Assembly: GCA_030159075.1 (NCBI GenBank)
Contig: BROG01000049.1
Span: 298,501 to 362,500, forward strand
Direction of reading: 5' to 3'
DNA length: 64,000 bases
Origin: Atrina japonica
Lineage: Eukaryota > Mollusca > Bivalvia > Pterioida > Pinnidae
Of this stretch, positions 51,605-64,000 are shown piece by piece (the stretch's first letter is position 1; the number at the start of each line of letters is the position of its first letter). The position numbers were made by a program, and so were the translations under genes. Below the pieces are notes generated by a model. That model had not been told where the DNA came from. It did not search any database and saw nothing but the letters and a program-made list of their open reading frames with translations.

Positions 51605-53600
51605 AAAAATGATTAAACATGCTTCCCTTTCTGAAATCCACAAGGGAATTATACTTAAGTTAGATGCAGATGAAATAAAAATACCGTATAAAATGAGAAA
51701 GTATTATCTTAAAACAGCATATTAGTGCAATTTAAAGAAATTGAAATCACAATTGTAAATTTGATATTAGCCTCTTTTGAAATACATGTTTAGTATTTTC
51801 GCTAAAAGGTAAACGGCAATTTTGAGTTATTGTTAAAACAAAGTCGTGATTTCCTTTCGACATTTCAATACTAAGATTACACGTATCAATATCATCTACA
51901 TTTAAATCATTTTAAGTTAACTGTTATCATAATGTCAAAGTCCTGTAAAGTCTGTTGGAATGAGTACTCAAATTCCCTTAATCTTGCTTTATACGTGGAC
52001 TCACTTATGTATTTTCCGGTGACCCGTGTTATTTTATATATTATGAAATCATGAATTGTTGTTGGGGATTTAATTTCGGTAGTTTAATTTGGTTCAGCAA
52101 AATAAAGAAATATTAAATAAATCCGCAACTGAAAATTGTAATTGAATAACGGACAGACTTATTTCTCACATTGAGGAAACCATGACTTGTTATGGACAAC
52201 ATACTGTATAATTGTTTAATTTACCGGGGATAAAATTTCGTAGTTTTCTGAAATGAAATTATTCACGGGTGTTAAATTTCGCGCAATATTAGACACAAGT
52301 TGTCTGCCTGGTACTTTATAAGTATAATGTTTTATATTCACAGGTATTTAATTTTGCTGTATTTTATTTGACCGTGAATATAGCAAAATAACTAAGTAAC
52401 TACACATTACATGTACCTCTGCATTTATGCCTTTGTATTATACAAAATAACGATTCATAACATGCACAGTACTCTACTTGTATTTCAGGCAGATAAATTC
52501 ATGCATTTTATTTCACACAATGTATAAATATTATTGCACTTGTATGTAAAACATCTCCTGCAAGTCTAGGGACAACGAAAAGTAATGTTAACAAATACTT
52601 TTTTGACGAAAAAAAAACCCACGAAATTTTAAACCCAAGAAAACAGTTGATTTTAAAATTAAAATTACAATATACATATATATATACATATATATATACA
52701 CTTGACCTTGTATTATACCCCTTTCTCTGATGCAGTCTAATTTGCAGAAACGATCATTATAACTTTAATATTATGTCTACGAATAAAGAAAAAACCAGAA
52801 TACATATGAAATCAGGTGCCTTCCATTGACACAAGTTTGTATTGTTCTTTTTTTCTTTCGATAACGCTTTTTCTTTCTTCCTGTATTAAAGTATAACGAT
52901 TTCCATAAACACCAAATGACCAAGTGTGTAATAATAAAATGGATATAATAGACAATATAAATACTATCAATTTCATTGTCCAGATACATCCCATACTGTC
53001 CCTGTAGTCAATATTCATTTCGCTTTTATGCCACTTTATTTACTAACAAACAGGTGTGAACAGTTAAACTACAGTATACGAACGTGTGTAAGGTATTAAT
53101 GGTTTCTCACCTGGCGTGCAGGTAGCGAAGGTAATAACGGATGTTATACGAGAGACAGAAATCTACACTAGAAATTGACAACTGTTTCCAGAAATAAAAC
53201 AAACAAAATCGCATGTCATCTGCCTTGTAGTTCAAACAAACCTACTTTACTCCGAAGTACCTACACACCCACCGTAAACGACGGCAAGTGACATTTATTG
53301 ATAAAATTAAAGGTATGGTCGTTTTATAGTCAACTAGCTTATTTCACTTGACAGTGGAGAACATGACTTACACTTAAAATCAAATGTCACGGGATAAATG
53401 CACCTTTCATTACGAGAGATCGTTTAGTCTTTTTTTTCTAAATAGAGAAATGAATATTCAGCTTAGTCATTTGACGTTTGAGTGTGTTACGTCAGTGACG
53501 GAATACTTTATACAGTGCAATAGATGGGTGTGTGTGTCTTAACAGTATCGTGTTATCGTAATATTCAACTATACCCATCATTTCACCCCTACATTCTCGT
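51605..53600. other. Spacer
   Basis: Short (TA)n near 52675-52700. ATTCACRGGT/ACCGTGAAT inverted motifs between 52260 and 52375 hint at a decayed foldback element. No gene recognised. Confidence 0.45.
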
Positions 53601-53832
53601 CTTATTATTTATCCATTTTCACTATTAGAGAGTGCATTCTTACCTCTCTTTTCTTCCCTACCACATTTTCTTACTATCCTTTAAACTAGTTCCTATCAGT
53701 GATTACAACTCTATCTGTCTCTTTTTCCCTACATTCTTTTCTTACTATCTATCCATTTTACGATGTTCTATCAGTGAATACAACTCTACCTCTCTTTTCT
53801 CCCCTACTTTCTTTTCTTACTATCTATCCAAC
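53601..53832. repeat. ~72-bp pyrimidine-rich tandem repeat, about three copies
   Basis: CTTACTATCTATCC-type unit starts lie at 53601, 53670, 53741 and 53816, with shared inner blocks CTATCAGTGAWTACAACTCT and CTCTCTTTTC. The plus-strand frame across it is a by-product. Confidence 0.75.
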
Positions 53833-54257
53833 TAGTTAGGTGGGTGAGTGTGGTATAATTGGCGCAGACGATCCCAATATATCCGAGAGAAGGGAATGTC
53901 AATTTCTGTTCAAATATGATGAACAAAATTTTTCAAAAAATATTTTCGTAATATCTTTTTTTAACTTTTCCCACCACACTGCACAATCTCAATACATAGC
54001 AATGTATTATTTATTAAAAAAAATGTAAATGAAAAAAAAACCAAAAACAATCTGATTGATATATTATCCATTAGAGTTTTCAAAGGTTGACACCTCGCCT
54101 TATGTCTTTTAAAACCAACTTATCATTTAAAAACTGAATTGTGAATTTTAGTTAAGGTATTGTAGTATATGTTTTACAGTAGTAAAGCTTAAAGACAATA
54201 TGAAATAAGACCACCGATATTATAGCCATCACCAACACAACCATAATAATCGTATGA

Positions 54258-54376
54258 TATCATCATCATCATCATCAACATCATCATCAACATCATCATC
54301 ATCATCAACATCATTATCATCATCATCATCATCATCATCATCATCGTAGTCGTTGTCATCAACATTATCGTCGTCG
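54258..54376. repeat. (CAT)n/(CAA) trinucleotide array
   Basis: CAT units with CAA interruptions, followed at 54430-54485 by ACC/CAT-rich sequence. Confidence 0.95.
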
Positions 54377-55069
54377 TCGAATGTTGTTTTCTATTTTAGA
54401 AAATTAAAATGTAGCCAAGCTTAATAACAACTTCAAAACCAACACCAACACCACCACCAACACCACCAACACCACCATCATCATAATATCATCATCTAGA
54501 TCAATGCGCGAGTGATTCTATCTATAGCAATAACTACTACTGGACGGCCTGATTTGAAACCTTTCCGACGTAAATACTAGCAATTTGAATAAAGAAAAAT
54601 TAACGAACATTATCCTACTTGATCGGTCAATTACACATCTACATATGCTTGATCTGTTCCCAGTGATGGATGTTTGATGTGTCTTTGTCTCAAGTTTTCC
54701 CTTTTTTATCTTTTAACACAGATGGTGACAATGAGATGTATGAGGTTTTTGATTTGATGTCTGACTGTTTGATGCGTCATTTTATTCGTTTATATGACTA
54801 TATGTACTACCCTTGTGTAAAACTTTACAACAGAAACGAAAACAAAAACAAAATCTCATTTATTGGGTCCAAATATTGTAAAAATAATGTTGATTTGTGT
54901 AAATATTTGATTTACATCCGTCACCATCGATATTTCATTTACATATATTCAGACAGCCAATAGATAAGGTGATGTAAGTAAAAACCTACGCTATTAAATT
55001 TCGCCAGTACAGTTAGAGGTCATTGGTGTAACATGCACCCTTTACCTAAATAATGCCGATAGTGTCTTC

Positions 55070-55150
55070 CCGGGTACATTATAACCAAGTTCCCTCCTCC
55101 ACCATTGAAAGCTGGCCACTACCATATAACAAAAGAAAAAAAAATAAATG
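55070..55150 (+). mobile_element. SINE family A body/tail fragment
   Basis: CCCGGGTACATTATAACCAA, CCCTCCTCCACCATTGAAAG and CTGGCCACTACCATATAACA followed by an A-rich stretch matches the family A 3' body. The head is missing. Confidence 0.5.
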
Positions 55151-55420
55151 TAACATGCTCACAAAGACATATGACATGTTTTAAGTAATGTCTTCGGATA
55201 CTCATCTGTGGCTTTTGTTTTACAAGCAGCTACGTACTGGCGTTAATGGTAATCAATTACTGGGTATTAAGCTTAAGAGGTGAACGGTCAGCTACTAACA
55301 CATTCTGAACTGTTCGTACATATAAACCAATAGGGACTTTGTTGTAAGGTTCTTATTGATCAAACCAGTTTTCAAATCTTCCTACTTTATAGACTGCCAA
55401 TGCCGCATCCCCTTGTATAA

Positions 55421-55667
55421 AATACCCCCTGTATTATGTGACTGTATTTACTATCGCACAACAGCATATATAACTATGTATTAAGTGACACCCTGCCTTA
55501 CCGTGTGCACAGGAGAGCGGTTGACATCCAAGCTTGGTCCTAAGAACGGCAGAAACGTTTGTGAGTTTACATTGAAGAATAATACCCCTTGTATTATGTG
55601 ACTGTATTTACTATCGCATAACAGCATTTCCTATATAACTGTGTATTAAGTGATACCCTGCCTTACC
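55421..55667. repeat. 160-bp duplication with interposed 70-bp block
   Basis: Block A (CTGTATTATGTGACTGTATT ... AAGTGACACCCTGCCTTACC, 55421-55502) recurs at 55581-55667 with a few changes. Between them sits a 70-bp block B (55511-55580) that is exactly repeated at 56333-56402. Confidence 0.85.
55511..55580 (+). repeat. Exact 70-bp direct repeat, copy 1
   Basis: It starts AGGAGAGCGGTTGACATCCA and ends GAGTTTACATTGAAGAAT, and is identical base for base to 56333-56402. In this copy the reading frame closes shortly after the block. Confidence 0.95.
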
Positions 55668-55837
55668 AACTAGTGACCATGATTATACAGCCCCTAACTT
55701 AGCAAATGTCTGTATTCTGTGACTATGAGATTACCCCATCCATGAACCCCAATCAATGATTAAACTCAGTAGCAGAATTATTCGGATAATTATTTTCATA
55801 AAGAAAAAAAAACTTTGATAAAGATCATATAATATAC

Positions 55838-56136
55838 TTAAAGGGGTATTAGTTGTGTTTTCTGAAAATACACAGCTATACACAGACATAAAAGTCTTAT
55901 ATTCCTATATATTTTGTGAAAATAAAGACAGGTCCAGTATGATGTGTATATACATATAGTAAGATTGAGTTAATCAATTGCAAGTGAATAAGTGCCAAGC
56001 CTGGGTTTCTCAAACAATTATCACAAAAATACAGAAATTTAATATTTTTTTATGCCTGTGTATATATTTTTGTTATTGTACATCAATCTACGTAGAAAAA
56101 AGGAAAACAAAAACCACAGGTACTGCCCCTTTAAAC
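55838..56136 (+). mobile_element. MITE-A copy 9 (nearly complete)
   Basis: It starts TTAAAGGGGTATTAGTTGTG and ends GTACTGCCCCTTTAA. Inside are ATATATTTTGTGAAAATAAA, GATTGAGTTAATCAATTGCA, TTTCTCAAACAATTATCACA and TTATGCCTGTGTATA. It has no coding content; open frames crossing it are incidental. Confidence 0.8.
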
Positions 56137-56332
56137 ATATTGACAACTACAAAATACAATTTACGTTATTTTATTCAACGTATATACGATACCGGCTAAC
56201 ACGTAAATTTGATAAAGTATGGTCTGTGTTAAGTGACTCCCTGTCTTACGTTACCAAGATCAAAGTCCTTTTGACAGTCACTAAAACCAGTCTCTACTTT
56301 ATCTAATCAATGGATTTATTCACCGTGTACAA

Positions 56333-56402
56333 AGGAGAGCGGTTGACATCCAAGCTTGGTCCTAAGAACGGCAGAAACGTTTGTGAGTTTACATTGAAGA
56401 AT
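56333..56402 (+). repeat. Exact 70-bp direct repeat, copy 2, inside a 76-codon open frame
   Basis: It is identical to 55511-55580. Here it lies in an open frame from an ATG at 56310 to a stop at 56538-56540 (76 codons, block B encoding GERLTSKLGPKNGRNVCEFT and onward). I do not recognise the product. It could be an isolated exon, a gene fragment captured by a repeat, or chance. No splice sites were confirmed. Confidence 0.9.
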
Positions 56403-56540
56403 CCAGTGTATTTTCACGGGTACCTTTATGCAGCTTCTATCCTAAAATCGCAAGCTAAAAACCGAGAGTGTGGAAAAACGCAAGATAAAGAGATATTTAA
56501 TCATGAAGCAGATGATACTTTTGATGTGCTTTTCATATGA

Positions 56541-56696
56541 CAACACCATAGAACATACTTATGTCTAAAAACTTAATTCAAATCTGACTAATTCTGACAT
56601 TTGATTGGGTATGTAAGCCAATGTGAAATTAAGCGTCTTGACTTCAAAAACGATATATAAATTTAGCGAGAAGTAATTTGAGTAATTTTGTGATTC

Positions 56697-56732
<36 letters not shown>

Positions 56733-58264
56733 CAATATAGGAAATTCATTTGTATCTTGCTATACATCGTAAATCAACCCAACATAGATTATAGCATATC
56801 GGTAAAGCCAGAAAAGTAAATCGTAACTAAATAAATGTTGACGCCAGGTTACTAGTAGCTACTCTTTACAAATATCATAAATTCCACTGTCTTTGAAATC
56901 GTTTTAATGACAATGACGTGTGTTTTGCTTCTAGCAATTTAGCACCAAATAGCTTCATTCGGCTCAGCCTTAAATCAACTCTTACACGGTAATTTTCGTC
57001 GAAAAAAAACCCACGATACAACCGTATTTCGTTATATACGGCCTTGATGTAAATGGAGTTAACTGTATTTGAATTACATCGGGAAATAGGTATGCATGCA
57101 CTTTATATAGAGAGAGTGTGTCTATAGACACAAAAAGACGACGAGTCGCAGAAATTTACATTGGAGGACAATCATTAGCAATAAAAATACATGAAGCAAG
57201 AAGCAATATGCGAAACAAAGAAAAATCAGAATAAATATACTTTGATATCAAAAGATAATACGCTGGATAAAACATATGGAACGTATTGATGATATTTGAA
57301 ATACACACTATTCGAAACCCAAATGTATTAAATGCACATTGCTACCAAACCAAACGTTTAGATAAAGAAAAACAACGTGTTTATATATATATACGGGGAT
57401 GCATATAAATAAATATATTTATATAATATAGATATATATATTATAATAATTATAATATATATTTATTATATGAATATATATATGAATATATATATAAGGC
57501 AACTTATTAGATTTAGATAAAGAAAACACTGAACTTTTTTATCCACGTGCATCTAAACGGGGATGCAACTGGAAATAAAAATCGATTTAAATAAAATAGA
57601 TATCATCATGTATTACAAATAATAATTATAATTTAAAATTTGGAATTTTGAGGAACGACACCTTAGAATATGTATATAGTATTTTTTGTTAATCTTCATT
57701 CTTTTTTCTTGTTAAGGTGATATATTTCAGGCCGGCCCCAATAAGTTTATATAACATATTTCATTATATTTCATACAGTCTAACACTGAAACACAAATTT
57801 GATCAGTAAATTTCACACACTCACAATCATATAATACTCTTTCCAACGCGGTTCATGATTAATGAGTTATAAAATATTGTCATACATATACATGCAAATA
57901 TCATTAATAACATTTTTCATAGTTGAATCATGGATCGAATATTACACCTTGATACGACAAAGAAATTATTTTCTGATTCCTTTTACTACATGCTATCGTC
58001 TTTCTAAATATTTCCGCGATTTTATAGAGGACAATCACCCCCTTAAGGTAATTGATGACGTGATTTGTTACGTTGCACGGTGCACATATTGCATGTGTAC
58101 AATGTATGTCTGGTATGTGATTCACATCTCGCAACATCTCGCGGGAATCTTTCACAATTCGGGTTAATTTATCAACATGAATCACTGAGATGAATCACTT
58201 CCCGGCATAATGAGAGTTATTTTTTCGTACATATGAAAAAAATAGATATACCTAGAATTTTAGC
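56541..58264. other. Spacer
   Basis: (AAT)n at 56.7 kb and AT-rich sequence at 57.38-57.5 kb. A 101-codon open frame at 57862-58167 resembles no known protein. Confidence 0.5.
56697..56731. repeat. (AAT)n microsatellite
   Basis: About 11 units. Confidence 0.97.
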
Positions 58265-58460
58265 CACTGGTTATTTTCGCCACGTATTAAGTTCGCTTTT
58301 AATCATGATGTCAGATGGCATGGATATTCGTGTTTAAATTGCTAATCACTTAATATACTGTTAAATAGGAATATGGTCTTTCTTTTTAAATTCGCCCTCT
58401 CATCCAAGGGCAAAAATTAAATCGGTGCAAAAATATCTCCGTATACAATATATCATATTA
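58265..58460. mobile_element. Foldback repeat, TTCGCC family, copy 3
   Basis: TTATTTTCGCCACGTATTAA at the left, TTAAATTCGCCCTCTCATCC inside, and AAAAATATCTCCGTATACAA at the right edge. The same motif order as copies 1 and 2 suggests a common element, but the boundaries are approximate. Confidence 0.5.
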
Positions 58461-58563
58461 GAAAGACTATATTATGGTATCTTTTAAAACATGTTTTAAA
58501 CTGCACATTATTTATTCACATAAAGGAAATTTGTTATCAACTAAACAAAGTTTAGTAACCTGT

Positions 58564-58791
<228 letters not shown>

Positions 58792-58869
58792 TATATAGTT
58801 TTCAACGCCTACACCTTCCTGGACTGGTCCCATCCCGTTTGTGATTCGCAATTGTTTTTCATGTAGAGA

Positions 58870-60639
58870 CCATTTTTATATCAAGTTTATATTGGTTATT
58901 TTGGTACTTCTTCATCTTTTCTTGATACATGAGTATCAAACTCATTAATATTCATAAAAGAAGTTATGATGACGCCGATAATGGCAACGACAACGACGAC
59001 GACGATGATGATATCGAATGAAAGGTCTCTGTAAGCTATCATAGAACATATCTAGTGCAGATGCTCCTTATTTTAACACGTTTCATGGAACGAGCGTGTG
59101 TTGTTGACTAAGAACGAATTTTTGTTCTAGCATATCACACAGAACATCAGTTGACGACGTCTAGACTCAAACCTGCATCTCTCACGAATTTGTATAATTG
59201 TGTGCTATTGTGCATCAAATTCAAAAGCTAGTGCACCTATAAATGCGACGAACATATAAATGGGTTAATGGAATAAATAATTATGTATTTGTACAGATAT
59301 GAATGTGATGTGCCAACAGATTTCACATTTCTTTTATTCTCATAATTCAGACGAAATATCTTTTTTATATATATCCAGTGCTTCTTGTTTTTGCTTCCTG
59401 GATGTTTATATTCAAATAGAGATTACATATAATACATACAGCGGTCTTGTATTCTAAATATATGATATTGATTGTTTCATTTTATATTCATTTACTGTGC
59501 CATATAAGATAAACCAAGAAACAATAAGGTATATTGAAATGTATTGTGAAAAAAAATAATTATCGTGTTAGCTCTAGCACCGAACAATATGTTGATTAAA
59601 AACCGAACAAAACCGCTTCTTGTTATAAGGGTAAGCAATATTCTATCTGATGCTGGATAAAAAAAGGCGCTAGTCGACGCGCAACGTTGTCATTCATAAG
59701 GAGAATTATCAATACCTCGTTACAACATTAAATGGTATTGCTGTTCTAATTGTTTTCACATCATATTACCGTGTTTTCAAAGACAACAGTGACATATTCT
59801 TCAAGTAGCTCCAAAATAATATCTGATAGCAAAGACATAATAGAATTTTCATCGATTCAGTGGAATTATATTTACTTTGAACATTATCAATGACAGCACC
59901 ATAATTGTACCAATGTTAACTGGCTTAGGCTGCATTTTTCTGATGGTCTATGTCAATCAAATGCTTTGATTGGGCAACGGGTTCAGCTGCTCTTACAAAA
60001 CGCCTTGTCACTCAGATTATAATACGTCCGATATAGTTAGTTGATAAAAAGAGATGGACGTTACGAGACCTCCTGGTTTCCTTCTTCAATGCCAGATTCA
60101 CTAGAAAAACAAATTGCTGTCAAACTTAACGATCTTGTCTTTTTATATGATGATGAACAATGATCATGGTAACTGTAGCTTGGTTGTAACTGCATCTGAC
60201 AAAAATTGCAAATCCAACAATTTTACGGTTGATATGATTAAATCAAATATATTGTGTTCAACTAGACAAAGCTATATTCCTCCTCTTAGATACTTTACGT
60301 TTCTACAGTGTTCTTTTTCATCTCGTACTCGTTGTCACTTTGCGACCCATATAGCTTTATATGGAACTATCACCAGCTATAGACGAAATGCATCAAGTTT
60401 TGATTACGCAAAAAAAGATTTTCATTTATCAATGCAATGGCGGTTTATCGACGTGTCTTGCTTGCTGTGATCAACACCTCGGTTCAAAGTACTGTTGGAG
60501 AGACTTTCACTTCATATGCTTAGAGTCTGTAAAAGGGGCCGACAACTGATAACTGATGGTACCTTAATGGTTCAAACAAAAATGGTGCCAAGTTGAATAG
60601 ACCTTGACCATAGCACAGATCAAAATTTCTTTTCTGTAT
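58870..60639. other. Spacer
   Basis: A 118-codon plus-strand open frame (60114-60470) has no recognisable domain. No other features were seen. Confidence 0.5.
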
Positions 60640-60866
60640 ACCGTATATGCAGAAATTTTAGCGAAGATTCAAGTTTGACATTATTAGCGAGGTTGTTGGG
60701 ATCGTGTAAATTGCATATCGTTAACAATTCATTCCTTATTGTAGGTAAAATTTGTCTTTCTTAAATCATGAAATCGGCTGAATATTACTTCTCGCTAAAA
60801 TTATATACCATAATTTTAGGACAAAGCGTTGAACATGCGTCTCGCTAAAAATTCCACGTATACGGT
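60640..60866. mobile_element. MITE with ACCGTATAYG terminal inverted repeats
   Basis: The left end ACCGTATATGCAGAAATTTT (then AGCGA) is mirrored by the right end AAAATTCCACGTATACGGT preceded by CTCGCT: about 26 bp with a few mismatches. Internal TCGCTAAAATTATATACCAT repeats the terminal motif. 227 bp, no ORF. It is adjacent to a decayed SINE-like stretch on the left. Confidence 0.65.
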
Positions 60867-61084
60867 TTATTGTAAGTCAGCAACATATGCATGTGCCCAG
60901 TATTTGTTTTGAGTAGGATACATGTTTGATGTTTTATATCCGTCGTGCGTCCGTCGAAGAGTTGATGCGCATGCGAGGAGTGGTAAATTTGATTCCCGTT
61001 ACCTAGTTATACCTAAGATATAGCTAAAAGGATGACAATTGTTCATACACCAAACACTCAATCATTCGAAGAATCTTTTAAATA

Positions 61085-61380
61085 TTATAAACATAATATC
61101 AAAGTTATAATGCTAAAGACGATCGTGTCTGTTAATTAGACTTCATCAGTTGAGCTCCAATTTTATAGATCTTCTAAAGGGAAAGTGGTATGATACAAGT
61201 CCAAATGATAAATCTCTATGCATAGGAAATCCGTCTAAAAGTAACCACTGTTAAGAGATGATTATCTTAGCTTTTGAATAGTTTAAATAAAAACAAATAA
61301 ATGGTGTTATCATTACCAGATATTACTTTCGTAAGAGATTATCAGCTGGTACCGAAATATCAGGTACTAAAATTATATAT
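61085..61380 (+). repeat. Dispersed repeat R, copy 2
   Basis: AAGTTATAATGCTAAAGACG ATCGTG, TTCATCAGTTGAGCTCCAAT, GGAAAGTGGTATGATACAAG, TAAAAGTAACCACTGTTAAG and GATTATCAGCTGGTACCGAA are all present. It is the longest version seen here. Confidence 0.65.
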
Positions 61381-61489
61381 ACCCTTGGGGACTCATACAG
61401 TCCACCAGCAGTGGTAACGACCTAGAGGTTATAACTATTATAAACGTAATACCAAAATTATAATAGAGGATGAGTGTCATTGTGGGCGA

Positions 61490-61600
61490 AACATATTAAA
61501 ACTCCTAACTGCGTCGCCGTACCTCCATAGCATAAATCAAAAATTGATGATACTTCCTTTGAAGCTGATTAAGTGTCGAGACAAGTGAAATATACTGTTA
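61490..61600 (+). mobile_element. Degenerate SINE family B fragment
   Basis: The order AACTGCGTCGCCGTACCTCC, ATAGCATAAATCAAAAATTG, ACTTCCTTTGAAGCTGATTA resembles the body of family B (GCATTGGCGTCGGTCCATAG, CACAGGTCAATAT and so on). Divergence is high, so the call is weak. Confidence 0.35.
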
Positions 61601-61604
61601 GAGA

Positions 61605-62485
61605 GGCTAAAGAAAATTAAGATAAAGCACGTTTTATACAACCTTAAGCTACGTGTCTATCTAAAACATTTGAGAATAAAATATGAGCATTCTCATAAAT
61701 AAAATCGGTGTTAATACGTAACAGTCAGTTGATATAGACTCAGTTCTAAAATAAGAATGGTTATGTATTGTTATATTGGGACAATAATCGTACAATATAA
61801 TGATTACAATGCATGCTCCGTTTGCCAAAGAGAGATAGTGCTAACTCCGAAGTGTATCACATAAATTAGCGAAAAAAGTATCTTGACGCCAGTGTCGAAG
61901 ATATATAGGGCACAAAAAGTACAAACAGCAGTACGGACGTAGGACCAGCAATTTTATTTTTAGTGTACTGAGTTTTTAGGTAAACATAATGTCTTCATGT
62001 TTGAGTTGATCTCTTTTAGCCATAGTTTGTCATAGTGGTGTTTAAATCGAGTGTGGGAAAATGTGAATTTCCATTTGCACTAACGACCCGCAAAAATATA
62101 CATTACATTCTAATGAATTCAAAATAAATTGAATTTGTTGAAAAAATATAAGTTGGTCTCAGCTAAACATTTTTGTTCTTGTAACGATTATTCTACAAAA
62201 TAGAATAACGTTTTGTATAAAGAAAAATATTTCCCCCCGAGTGCTACAGACGTATTTCGCATATTTCATTCAATTCAAACTCGTCATTCAGCAGTTATCA
62301 ATTTATATATACTTTTTAATCTTATACCCTATATAACGATACAAAAGAAGAAAAGAAAAAAAAATAATATGAGAATAAACATTTCGATTTTCCTCCAATT
62401 TTTAAATTATATGTTTTGTCCATGTTGGTCATTTTTGTTTTAACCAAACTATTTTTAGACTAGGAATATGAATTAACATCTTTTC
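61605..62485. other. Spacer
   Basis: AT-rich. Nothing recognised. Confidence 0.5.
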
Positions 62486-62489
62486 ACAT

Positions 62490-62543
62490 CTCTGTCTCTC
62501 TCTCTCTGTCTCTCTGTCTCTCTCTCTCTCTCCACAAACGAAA

Positions 62544-62631
<88 letters not shown>
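62490..62631. repeat. (CT)n then (TA)n
   Basis: CT/GT-interrupted run to 62532, then 42 perfect TA units from 62547. Confidence 0.97.
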
Positions 62632-62633
<2 letters not shown>

Positions 62634-63250
62634 TATTGTTTGTCTTACAAAGAACATTGACATGGTACTTGTCGTATTTCTTTTATTGTTTATAAATCAG
62701 ATAATTTATATTTTTTCCTTTTCAATATTAAACCTTACTTTATGTCAACATCAAGAAATTTTATTTGCAAAACATTCAATAAAATATATCATTTTTAAAG
62801 ACCGAGATTGATGTCATCGTATTTATTACAAAATAAACAATAAACAAGTCTTTGAAATGGCTTTATATCCTTCGCTCAAAGGACATAAATAACAAACATT
62901 CTAAAATGACCATAAACTGTGCACTTTGGTCATTATTGGACGTCAAAAGATAGAAGACCATTTTTGTGAATAATTTATAGATGTGTTCTCATGGTTACTG
63001 ACCCAACTTTATCATTAAATTGATATATTTGTTCTTGTTGTCACTTTCTTTTGTATAACATGTATCTATATATATTATTTTCAAAATATTGTATCTCACA
63101 ACGTACAGGTAGTGCGCATGAATTAGAATGTTGTTACTTGCAAAATGATGAAAAATTAAAACATAAATATTTTTAAATGAAAAGAAAATAAAAACTAAAA
63201 TCATAGTAAACTTACAGTCGCATTCCATTTTCAGTATGGATAGATAAAAT

Positions 63251-63319
63251 ACTATCTATCTATCTATCTAAATATCTATTTAACTACCTGTATTTCTCTC
63301 TATCTGCCTATCTGTCTGC

Positions 63320-63381
<62 letters not shown>

Positions 63382-63471
63382 GTCTATCTGTCTGCCTCTC
63401 TGTCTGCCTATCTATCTATCTATCTATCTATCTATCTGTCTGTCTGTCTATCTGTCTGCCTCTTTGTCTGC

Positions 63472-63519
<48 letters not shown>

Positions 63520-63556
63520 ATATATATATATATATCTTTCTGACTGTCTGTCTGTC
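63251..63556. repeat. TATC/TGTC compound array
   Basis: About 300 bp of TATC units with TGTC and TGCC islands (63315-63330, 63380-63410, 63436-63475), ending in (TA)n. It is the complement type of the arrays at 5.9 and 34.3 kb. Confidence 0.96.
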
Positions 63557-64000
63557 CATCAGTGATTTTAGATGCGTCTTTAGAAATCTTACAATATTGT
63601 ACACCGAAAAACAAAACACGAAAGAAATTATTTAATCAGCAAATAAAACCCTATATTTAGAATGGTATGTTGTTGAAATATTTTCATTTTATATGTTGCT
63701 GTGAATAATCAACTTTCTCTTAATGACTTATGAATCAGTGGTAGCCCCGGGCATATACATCATACAGTCTGAGATGAAACGATATTCACATATCAAATCA
63801 TTTGATTATTATATAAATATTATCATGAATATTTATATACCATGACGCTGTGTAATATTAGCAATTTTACGTGTGGACACATGTCTTTGTTATTTCCTAT
63901 GTATTTCATATATAAGAATTAAATATAACGTATTGCTAAATAAATGACCGTATTCTAATAAAATACACACGGAGAAAAATAGAAAATAAGTCTTTAGATA

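Noticed and set aside
60114..60470. 118-codon open frame as a gene
   Set aside because: No domain or motif recognised, and the frame length is within chance for this amount of DNA.

Overview
The window looks like nuclear DNA of a lophotrochozoan animal, most probably a bivalve mollusc. It is AT-rich and non-coding over more than 95% of its length. It is packed with long perfect microsatellites, tRNA-derived SINEs and short palindromic (MITE-like) elements. It holds one protein-coding exon that I can defend: the first coding exon of a Hox1 (labial-class) gene on the minus strand at 35725-36298. The bivalve call rests on the Hox1 sequence and on repeats that look like mollusc repeats from memory; no database was consulted.

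Layout. (1) 1-35724 lies downstream of the Hox1 splice donor. I found no homeobox-coding sequence here or anywhere else in the window, so this stretch is best read as the 5' part of a very large first intron (at least 35.7 kb). It contains copies of a palindromic MITE family (called MITE-A here) and a foldback element nested in one copy, made of a 21-bp-pitch TACGTA array. It also contains several SINE copies, a cluster of five minisatellites at 17.3-23.75 kb, and many (TA)n and (GA)n arrays. (2) 35725-36298 is Hox1 exon 1, ending in the hexapeptide FRWMQI and a consensus GT donor. (3) 36299-36890 is the low-repeat upstream flank and putative promoter, with candidate Meis and Pbx-Hox sites. 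(4) 36.9-64 kb is intergenic or upstream sequence with no recognisable gene. It has a same-strand cluster of SINEs (38.1-39.8 kb), a 0.5 kb AGY trinucleotide array (41.9-42.4 kb), more MITE-A copies, an exact 70-bp duplication (55.5/56.3 kb), and very long (GA)n and (TATC)n arrays.

If the Hox cluster of this animal is collinear with all genes in one direction, Hox2 would lie beyond the right edge and the rest of Hox1 (homeobox exon, 3'UTR) beyond the left edge. No prokaryotic features, CRISPR arrays, rRNA genes or intact tRNA genes were found. Most long open frames are translations of microsatellites (poly-SL, ER, IY, T or L tracts) and are not genes.
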